DNA from: UBA9732 sp963606545
GTDB taxonomy: Bacteria > Spirochaetota > Spirochaetia > Sphaerochaetales > Sphaerochaetaceae
DNA length: 40,370 bases
Direction of reading: 5' to 3'
NCBI GenBank assembly: GCA_963606545.1
Contig: CAVCYP010000012.1
Coordinates: 1 to 40,370 of the forward strand
Shown here: piece after piece, positions 32,297 through 38,280 of the stretch
Position numbering within the stretch: position 1 is the stretch's first letter
How the letters are laid out: the number at the start of each line of letters is the position of its first letter
Translations under genes and position numbers: made by a program
Notes under the pieces: generated by a model
Told to the model about the DNA's origin: nothing
Databases searched by the model: none
What the model saw: only the letters and a program-made list of their open reading frames with translations

Positions 32297-32977
32297 TTAC
32301 AGAACGTCCTTGGTATCAACCATGACGCCTGGACCCATTGTTGAAGCAAGAGCTGTGCTGACAACAAAGTCACCCTTTGCGTCTGCAGGCTTTCTTCTGA
32401 AGATCTCTTTGATTGCGACATCTGCGTTTTCAGCAATCTTGTCTGCATCCATAGAAACCTTACCAATTGCCATGTGAACAACACCAGTCTTGTCTGAACG
32501 GAATTCAACTCTTCCTTTGCGGAGCTCAGCAAGAGCACCCTTGATGTCCATGGTGACAGTCTGTGTCTTTGGGTTAGGCATAAGACCTCTTCTACCAAGG
32601 ATAGGACCAAGTCTACCTACGTCCTTCATCATGTCTGGAGTTGCGACTGCTACGTCAAAATCCATCCAACCACCACGAATCTTCTCAATGAGATCTGCAT
32701 CACCAACATAGGTTGCGCCAGCATCAAGAGCTTCCTGAGCCTTGTCACCCTTAGCGAAAACAAGAATTTTCTTCTCAGCTGAGAACTGGTTTGGAAGAAC
32801 AACAGTGTCTCTGACACTCTGGCTCTTCTTGAGCATAAGCTTAATGTGGAGCTCTACTGTCTCGTCAAACTTTGCAAAAGAAAGTTCCTTTACGAGGCTA
32901 GCAGCTTCAGCAAGAGCGTAAACTTTGGTTCTGTCATATTTCTTGACAGCGTCCTGATACTTTTTGCCGTGCTTCAT
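32297..32977 (-). CDS. rplA: 50S ribosomal protein L1
   Basis: This 226-residue L1 forms the mobile L1 stalk that releases E-site tRNA. It contains KFDETVELHIKLMLKKSQSV, VLPNQFSAEKKILVFAKGDK, and LGPILGRRGLMPNPKTQTVT. In other bacteria it represses the rplK-rplA mRNA by binding a 23S-like site; a matching site lies upstream of rplK here. Its ATG overlaps the rplK stop by four bases (ATGA, 32977-32974) with GGAGG seven bases before. Confidence 0.97.
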   Translation of the reverse strand: MKHGKKYQDAVKKYDRTKVYALAEAASLVKELSFAKFDETVELHIKLMLKKSQSVRDTVVLPNQFSAEKKILVFAKGDKAQEALDAGATYVGDADLIEKIRGGWMDFDVAVATPDMMKDVGRLGPILGRRGLMPNPKTQTVTMDIKGALAELRKGRVEFRSDKTGVVHMAIGKVSMDADKIAENADVAIKEIFRRKPADAKGDFVVSTALASTMGPGVMVDTKDVL

Positions 32978-33405
32978 TTCTCTACCTCCACACCCATGCT
33001 TCTTGCTGTTCCAGCAATAATATGCTTTGCAGCCTCAAGGTCATTAGCATTCAAATCAGGCATCTTGGTCTTTGCAATTTCTTCAAGCTGAGCCTGAGAA
33101 AGAGTACCAACCTTCTGCTTGTTTGGAACACCGCTAGCCTTCTGTAATCCCAAAGCCTTCTTAATAAGAACAGCTGCTGGAGGAGTCTTCAGAATGAAAG
33201 AGAATGTTCTGTCTGCGTAAACCGTGATTACGACTGGAACTGTCAAGCCTGGTTCAAACTGTCTTGTCTTTTCGTTGAACTGCTGGACAAACTGTGGTGC
33301 ACTTACCCCGTGAGGACCAAGAGCCGGGCCAATTGGAGGGGCCGGTGTAGCCTTCTGGGCTGGACACTGCAACTTAATGATTGCAGTAACCTTTTTCTTT
33401 GCCAT
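32974..33405 (-). CDS. rplK: 50S ribosomal protein L11
   Basis: This 143-residue L11 has the N-terminal Pro-rich block CPAQKATPAPPIGPALGPHG, where thiostrepton resistance maps and where this sequence is of sensitive type, and the C-terminal domain binding the GTPase centre rRNA (KTPPAAVLIKKALGLQKASG). It is translated from AAGGAG eight bases upstream and is the first gene after a 243-base leader downstream of nusG. Confidence 0.98.
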   Translation of the reverse strand: MAKKKVTAIIKLQCPAQKATPAPPIGPALGPHGVSAPQFVQQFNEKTRQFEPGLTVPVVITVYADRTFSFILKTPPAAVLIKKALGLQKASGVPNKQKVGTLSQAQLEEIAKTKMPDLNANDLEAAKHIIAGTARSMGVEVEK

Positions 33406-33460
33406 ATTTTTCTCCTTACGTGCGAGGTCTTGCCTGAGTTGGCGGATAAATCAGACCCCC

Positions 33461-33510
33461 ACGCTGGTAATAACGCCTGTCATACGATCAGGCTCCCACC
33501 TTTCCGCGTC
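33461..33510 (-). promoter_or_regulatory. Probable L1-binding mRNA site in the rplK-rplA leader
   Basis: On the minus strand GGTGGGAG (33500-33493), a CCTG/CAGG stem-loop, then CGTTATTACCAGC (33475-33463) copies the core of the 23S rRNA L1-stalk base, where GUGGGAG and UACCAC flank a helix. Outer CGC/GCG bases close the motif. Leaders of this type before rplK bind L1 and repress translation in other bacteria. The match is by motif only. Confidence 0.6.
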
Positions 33511-33580
33511 CTCTTCCAACTTGCTTTAACCCGATATTTATCAAGCCCAGCTTGTCATCCAAATTCCCGGAGAGGAGTAA

Positions 33581-33605
33581 TTCAATGCAATTGAACGTAT
33601 GTCAA
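33581..33605 (-). promoter_or_regulatory. Possible promoter for rplKAJL between nusG and rplK
   Basis: A consensus TTGACA (33605-33600) lies 41 bases after the nusG stop; a 17-base spacer leads to AATTAC, a poor -10 (33582-33577). A perfect inverted repeat TTCAAT-TGC-ATTGAA (33581-33595) covers the spacer and may be an operator or a hairpin. A terminator-like CCTTCAAG/CTTGAGGG stem without U-run (33611-33638) precedes it. Promoter activity is uncertain because of the -10. Confidence 0.4.
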
Positions 33606-33648
33606 ATTAATCCCTCAAGCAACGTTCCATACTTGAAGGAAGAATTCG

Positions 33649-34209
33649 TCAGATCTTCTCAACCTGATTGAATTCAATTTCAACAGGTGTAGGTCTTCCA
33701 AAGATTTCAACCGAGACTCTAATACGACTCTTCTCAAGGTTGATTTCTTCAATAACACCCGTAAAGCCAGAGAATGGTCCGTCAACCACCTTGACAGACT
33801 CTCCAACGTTAAAGCTCTGCTTGGGTCTAAATGTCTTTTCTGCCTTAATTTCGCCAGTTCTCTGGAGGATATTATTCATCTCATCCTTTGAAAGTGGCAC
33901 TGGCTTTGAAGATCTTGTTGCAGCCAAGAAGCCTGTAACCCCCTGAATGCGCTTAATCTGAGAACAATAGCGCTTCCAAGAGTCGTCTTCGGGCATGTCT
34001 AATTCAACGAGAATATAACCAGGCAGAACCTTGTGCTTAACTTCTTTCTTGACCCCATCTTTGGTCTCAATAAGAATTTCAAAAGGAACTTTAACATCAA
34101 GACAAACTGAAGCAAAATCGCTATCAGTTTCCATCATTCTGCGGATAAGTTTCTCAATCTTCTGCTCATAACCCGAATATGTATGAACTGTGTACCAGCC
34201 TCTTGCCAT
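33649..34209 (-). CDS. nusG: Transcription antitermination/pausing factor NusG
   Basis: This 186-residue NusG begins MARGWYTVHTYSGYEQKIEK, the NGN domain that clamps RNA polymerase, with the VLPGYILVELDMPEDDSW block. The C-terminal KOW domain (NVGESVKVVDGPFSGFTGVI, EINLEKSRIRVSVEIFGRPT) binds S10 or Rho. AGGAGT precedes the ATG by four bases, 12 bases after secE. Length is normal; no extra domain of the type seen in some spirochaete or thermophile NusG is visible. Confidence 0.98.
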   Translation of the reverse strand: MARGWYTVHTYSGYEQKIEKLIRRMMETDSDFASVCLDVKVPFEILIETKDGVKKEVKHKVLPGYILVELDMPEDDSWKRYCSQIKRIQGVTGFLAATRSSKPVPLSKDEMNNILQRTGEIKAEKTFRPKQSFNVGESVKVVDGPFSGFTGVIEEINLEKSRIRVSVEIFGRPTPVEIEFNQVEKI

Positions 34210-34221
34210 TTGACTCCTACC

Positions 34222-34401
34222 TTAGAAAATCAAGGACACTGCCTTGAGTAACAAGAAATCTGCAAGACCAAGGAGGACGGCAAACACGATTGTGGTAATG
34301 ATGACAATCTTTGTGGAAGAAATAATTGTAGCCTTATTAGGCCATGCGACCTTCTTCATCTCAAGACGACATTCTTTAAAGTATTTGACCAACTTCTTCA
34401 T
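34222..34401 (-). CDS. secE: Preprotein translocase subunit SecE
   Basis: This 59-residue single-span SecE reads MKKLVKYFKECRLEMKKVAW PNKATIISSTKIVIITTIVF then a hydrophobic end. The amphipathic surface helix with KxVxWPxKxE-like motif is followed by one membrane segment (~32-57). It clamps the two halves of SecY, encoded 25 kb away in the same cluster. It lies between tRNA-Trp and nusG, the usual place. Confidence 0.96.
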   Translation of the reverse strand: MKKLVKYFKECRLEMKKVAWPNKATIISSTKIVIITTIVFAVLLGLADFLLLKAVSLIF

Positions 34402-34427
34402 CTAAAAACTCCCAAACAGAGATTCTA

Positions 34428-34501
34428 CAGGCCAGGAGGGATTCGAACCCCCAACACCCGGTTTTGGAGACCAGTGCTCTAACCGTTGGAGCTACTGGCC
34501 T
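34428..34501 (-). tRNA. trnW: tRNA-Trp (anticodon CCA)
   Basis: The 74-base cloverleaf has a perfect seven-bp acceptor stem (AGGCCAG/CTGGCCT), discriminator G, U8 and A9, a GCTC/GAGC D-stem, an anticodon stem CTGGT/ACCGG around loop CTCCAAA, and a T-loop TTCGAAT. 3' CCA is not encoded. It lies between rpmG and secE and is probably cut from the operon transcript. Confidence 0.97.
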
Positions 34502-34530
34502 ATATTTCTCTATTATTTAAGCAATGCTGC

Positions 34531-34707
34531 TTATTTTACCTTTGTTTCACGATGCAAGGTGTGCTTGCGATCGAACGGACAATACTTCATGAGTTCAAGC
34601 TTGTTCGGATTATTACGGCGATTTTTTTCTGTTGTGTAATTCTTTCTCTTGCATTCTGTGCACTGGAGAGCAATTTTCTCAACAGGACTTTTCTTTTTGT
34701 CAGCCAT
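34531..34707 (-). CDS. rpmG: 50S ribosomal protein L33
   Basis: This 58-residue L33 reads MADKKKSPVEKIALQCTECK RKNYTTEKNRRNNPNKLELM KYCPFDRKHTLHRETKVK. Cys16, Cys19 and Cys43 match the zinc-ribbon, but the fourth Cys is replaced by Asp (CPFD), so metal binding may be lost or altered. An unlabelled second copy elsewhere is possible. It lies between tRNA-Thr and tRNA-Trp. An AAGGAG-type site precedes the ATG. Confidence 0.96.
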   Translation of the reverse strand: MADKKKSPVEKIALQCTECKRKNYTTEKNRRNNPNKLELMKYCPFDRKHTLHRETKVK

Positions 34708-34776
34708 TTCTATACTCCTTAAGGCTTTTACGCCTATATCTTTTTCACTTCCAAATCCATACTCTAATATTATTTA

Positions 34777-34849
34777 AGCCCCCGAGCGGATTTGAACCGC
34801 TGACCCCCACCTTACCATGGTGGTGCTCTACCGGCTGAGCTACAAGGGC
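34777..34849 (-). tRNA. trnT: tRNA-Thr (anticodon GGT)
   Basis: The 73-base cloverleaf has acceptor GCCCTTG/CGGGGGC (two G-U pairs), discriminator U, D-stem GCTC/GAGC, anticodon stem CCACC/GGTGG around loop ATGGTAA, T-stem AGCGG/CCGCT and T-loop TTCAAAT. CCA is not encoded. It is the first gene behind the promoter at 34880-34908 and leads into rpmG. Confidence 0.97.
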
Positions 34850-34879
34850 ATAATAACAGCACGGAAATATGCAAAATGC

Positions 34880-34908
34880 AAGATACCAAAACGTAAATAC
34901 TTTGTCAA
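34880..34908 (-). promoter_or_regulatory. Promoter of tRNA-Thr-rpmG-secE-nusG operon
   Basis: TTGACA (34908-34903), 17 bases and TATCTT (34885-34880) form a strong sigma-70 promoter on the minus strand, with the expected start about 25 bases upstream of the tRNA-Thr 5' end. It diverges from the glgP promoter 57 bases away. Confidence 0.85.
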
Positions 34909-34964
34909 TAACTTCTTTGCACAGTTCGTTTTTGTTCGATTTTTTCTAGTTCCTGAGGTTTTAA

Positions 34965-34993
34965 TTGCTAATAGCGTTTTTTTCTGATATAAT
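34965..34993 (+). promoter_or_regulatory. Promoter of glgP
   Basis: TTGCTA (34965-34970), 17 bases and a perfect TATAAT (34988-34993). The predicted start near 35000 gives a 75-base leader holding an inverted repeat TTTATCT/AGATAAA (35007-35034). It diverges from the tRNA-Thr promoter. Confidence 0.8.
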
Positions 34994-35075
34994 CAAGCCG
35001 TTTTAATTTATCTTCTTTTAAACAAACAGATAAAGAGAAACAAAAATTTGCAAAAAGCCAAAGGTAGAAAAGCAA

Positions 35076-37610
35076 ATGCCAGCAAAAAAAGACAATTCAG
35101 AAAATACAAGAATCTCTCACAGCGCCAAAGCAATTGAAAAAGATTTTGCAGAACATCTCAAATATACACAAGACGCAGACGTCTTTCACACCACAATGGA
35201 AGGCCGCTATGACGCCCTAGCTTTAACTATTAAAGATAGAATAATCCACCAGTGGGATATTTCCAGAAAAATCCAAAGAAGCCAGAAAGCCAAAAGAGTC
35301 TTCTACCTCTCCCTTGAATTCCTCATGGGAAGAGCTATGACTAACAATATTAATAATATGGGCCTTCAAGATGAAGTCACAAAGGCCTTAAAGAGCCTTG
35401 GCTACAGCTATGAAGAGCTGGCAGACGTAGAGCCTGACGCCGGACTTGGCAACGGAGGCCTTGGCCGTCTTGCCGCCTGCTTCCTTGACTCCCTTGCCAC
35501 ACTTGAAATCCCCTCCTTTGGCTACGGAATCCGCTACAACTACGGCATCTTCCGCCAGCAAATCAAAGACGGCTACCAGCTTGAGCAGCCCGATAACTGG
35601 CTCCGCTATGGCAACCCTTGGGAAGTCCCCAGAACCGATTTATGCTATACGGTCAACTTTGGCGGGCACGTCAGAGTCATAAGAGAAAATGGCAGAGACA
35701 ACTATAAATGGATAAATACAGACAAAGTCATTGGTATGGCCTACGACATGCCAATTATCGGTTTTGGAGGAAAAACGGTAAACACGCTTAGGCTGTGGAG
35801 CGCTAAAGCAGTTGAAGATTTCAGCCTAGAGCAGTTTAACAATGGAGATTACACGGAGGCCGTGCGCACCAAGATTCAGGCAGAGAACATAAGCCAAGTC
35901 CTCTATCCAAACGATACCCGATACATGGGTAAGGTTTTAAGGCTCAAGCAACAGTATTTCTTTGTAGCCTGCTCGCTAGCAGATATTGTGCGTCGTTTCA
36001 AGTCCATTGATGGCAATTGGAACAACTTCCCTAACATGGCAGCAATCCAGCTGAACGACACTCATCCGTCCATTGCAATTGCAGAGCTCATGAGAATCTT
36101 AATTGACCTGGAAAACCTTGATTGGGATCAGGCTTGGGAAATTACTCAAAAAACTATGGGCTATACCAACCACACGCTCATGCCAGAAGCCCTTGAAAAG
36201 TGGCCAGTTCCAATGATGGAAGAGCTACTTCCACGCCATATGCAAATTATCTATGAGATTAACAGACGTTTCTTGCAGTATGCAGTCAGCTTCTTCCCAA
36301 TGCAGACAGAGCAGCAGACTCAGGCAATTCAGAAAGTAAGTATTATAGAAGAGTCAAACCCTAAGAATGTTAGGATGGCAAACCTTGCAATCATTGGTTC
36401 GCATTCGGTCAACGGAGTAGCCCAATTGCACACTCAACTGCTAAAAAATAGCATGTTCCCTGAATTTAACGCCATCTTTCCTGATAAATTCCAAAACAAG
36501 ACCAACGGAATCACACCCCGCAGATGGCTCTATTCTGCAAACCCAAAACTTGCAAGCCTCATAACAGATACCATTGGTCCAGAGTGGATTACCAACGCAG
36601 ACAAACTCAAAGACCTCCTGCCCTATGCAGAAGACGCTGCCTTTGCTGAAAAGTTTGCAAAAATTAAAAATGAGAACAAAAAGACTGCAGCCCACTTCCT
36701 AATGAAGGATTGTGGAATTAAGGTAGATCCAAACACCCTGTTTGATGTTCAGGTAAAGAGAATTCACGAATACAAGAGACAGCTTCTAGATGCCTTCAAT
36801 ATTGTACTTACCTACATGAAGCTAAAATTAGACAGCAAGTTTGCCAAGAACTTCACCCCTACCACCTTCCTCTTTGGAGGTAAGAGTGCTCCAGGTTACG
36901 AGAATGCAAAACTCTCAATCAAGTTCATCAACAGCATTGCTTCTGTTTTGAACCAAGATAACACAACTAATAAGCTTCTTCAGGTTCACTTCATGCCAAA
37001 CTACAGAGTAACAATGGCTGAAAGCATCATCCCTGCCACCAACCTAAGTGAACAAATTTCCACCGCCGGTCTTGAAGCTTCTGGAACCGGAAACATGAAG
37101 TTTATGATGAACGGAGCCCTGACAATTGGAACCCTAGATGGTGCCAACGTTGAGATTGCACAGGAAGTTGGCAACGACAATATCTTCATCTTTGGCCATA
37201 CAGAAGACCAGCTTGCAAAGATGAGAAACACTTACAATCCGTACGACTTCATCAACCAAGATGAGGAGATTAAAGAGCTTGTAACGTTGCTTAAGTCTAA
37301 CTACTTCAATAGCACAGAACCAGACGTATTCAACAAATTATACCACGATATCTTTGATTTAGGCGATCGTTACTTCATTTTTGCAGATTTAAGAATGTAT
37401 GCAGACCGTCATCAGGAAGCCCTTAATTTGTACAAAAACGACTTCAAAGACTTCAATAAAAAGGCAATTATCAACGTAGCCTCAAGTGGAATGTTCTCCT
37501 CTGACAGAACCATCAAGGAATATGCAAGTCAAATCTGGAACGTCCAGAGCTGTCCAGTTCCTCTTAACACTGACGTTGACACCTCTCTTGAGGATGCAAA
37601 AAAACACTAA
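35076..37610 (+). CDS. glgP: Glycogen/starch/maltodextrin phosphorylase
   Basis: This 844-residue PLP enzyme splits alpha-1,4-glucan with phosphate to glucose 1-phosphate. The N-part shows YLSLEFLMGRAM, EPDAGLGNGGLGRLAACFLD, GYGIRYNYGIFRQ. The C-part has DVQVKRIHEYKRQLL and EASGTGNMKFMMNGALTIGT, where Lys675 is the PLP Schiff-base lysine, followed by LDGANVEI. Length and architecture match GT35 family members; substrate preference for glycogen over maltodextrin is not resolved. It has its own promoter and is followed 25 bases later by a nucleotidyltransferase gene. The ribosome site is a modest AAAGG. Confidence 0.97.
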   Translation: MPAKKDNSENTRISHSAKAIEKDFAEHLKYTQDADVFHTTMEGRYDALALTIKDRIIHQWDISRKIQRSQKAKRVFYLSLEFLMGRAMTNNINNMGLQDEVTKALKSLGYSYEELADVEPDAGLGNGGLGRLAACFLDSLATLEIPSFGYGIRYNYGIFRQQIKDGYQLEQPDNWLRYGNPWEVPRTDLCYTVNFGGHVRVIRENGRDNYKWINTDKVIGMAYDMPIIGFGGKTVNTLRLWSAKAVEDFSLEQFNNGDYTEAVRTKIQAENISQVLYPNDTRYMGKVLRLKQQYFFVACSLADIVRRFKSIDGNWNNFPNMAAIQLNDTHPSIAIAELMRILIDLENLDWDQAWEITQKTMGYTNHTLMPEALEKWPVPMMEELLPRHMQIIYEINRRFLQYAVSFFPMQTEQQTQAIQKVSIIEESNPKNVRMANLAIIGSHSVNGVAQLHTQLLKNSMFPEFNAIFPDKFQNKTNGITPRRWLYSANPKLASLITDTIGPEWITNADKLKDLLPYAEDAAFAEKFAKIKNENKKTAAHFLMKDCGIKVDPNTLFDVQVKRIHEYKRQLLDAFNIVLTYMKLKLDSKFAKNFTPTTFLFGGKSAPGYENAKLSIKFINSIASVLNQDNTTNKLLQVHFMPNYRVTMAESIIPATNLSEQISTAGLEASGTGNMKFMMNGALTIGTLDGANVEIAQEVGNDNIFIFGHTEDQLAKMRNTYNPYDFINQDEEIKELVTLLKSNYFNSTEPDVFNKLYHDIFDLGDRYFIFADLRMYADRHQEALNLYKNDFKDFNKKAIINVASSGMFSSDRTIKEYASQIWNVQSCPVPLNTDVDTSLEDAKKH

Positions 37611-37635
37611 CCAAACTTACCTAGTGGAATAAGCC

Positions 37636-38280
37636 ATGACCGTCATAATGCTTGCAGCCGGAACCTCTTCAAGAATGGGAAAGAACAACAAAATGCTCCT
37701 TCCCTACAAAGGGCTTTCCATGTCCGCCCACTGCTGTCTACAAGCATTAAAGTATCTGGAAACCCTAGATACAAAAACTACCAAAGAAATCATAGTTGTT
37801 ACCGGCTACATGAAAGAACAAGTGGAAAAAGCCCTTGAAAGTTGTGTGCAATACGCAAAAGAAAAAAATATTACTTTTACTTTTGTCCACAATGAAGACT
37901 TTGAAAAAGGCCAGTACTCTTCCACCGTTTGCGCCGTAGCCAAAGTTAAAGAGGGGGAAGATTTTTTCATCAATCTTTCTGATATGCCACTGATAGAACC
38001 TTCAAACTATAGTGCCCTAGTTCCATTTTTGGAAGGTTATGACGCAGTAAGGCCCTTTGTAGCAGAGGCAACTGAGCCGTCCAATGAAACCGTAGAGCCA
38101 AAACCCGGTCACCCCGTACTTCTTAGTTCTAAATTAAAAAAGGCAATTCTCCAGAACCCTGAAATTGGTTCTGTGAACCGCCTTTTAAAGAACTATCACG
38201 TCCATGAGTGCCTATTTGAAGGCTCCTCATGGATTTTTGACGTAGATATTCCCCAAGTTTACGAAACTCTCTCAAGGTGA
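37636..38280 (+). CDS. MobA/MocA-like nucleotidyltransferase
   Basis: This 214-residue protein has the GT-A-type nucleotidyltransferase signature LAAGTSSRMGKNNKMLLPYK, with loop and Lys for NTP binding, and INLSDMPLIEP as the metal-binding Asp block, then GHPVLLSSKLKKAIL. The closest pattern is the MocA/NTP_transf_3 family, which joins CTP or GTP to molybdopterin in molybdenum cofactor maturation; sugar-phosphate nucleotidyltransferases are the alternative. No other molybdenum genes are in view. It lies 25 bases after glgP with a weak GTGGA site, and its end overlaps clpB by 22 bases. Confidence 0.75.
   Translation: MTVIMLAAGTSSRMGKNNKMLLPYKGLSMSAHCCLQALKYLETLDTKTTKEIIVVTGYMKEQVEKALESCVQYAKEKNITFTFVHNEDFEKGQYSSTVCAVAKVKEGEDFFINLSDMPLIEPSNYSALVPFLEGYDAVRPFVAEATEPSNETVEPKPGHPVLLSSKLKKAILQNPEIGSVNRLLKNYHVHECLFEGSSWIFDVDIPQVYETLSR

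Noticed and set aside
34428..34501. An apparent acceptor-stem mismatch in tRNA-Trp
   Set aside because: It vanishes when the 5' end is placed one base further out, which gives seven perfect pairs and puts U8 correctly.
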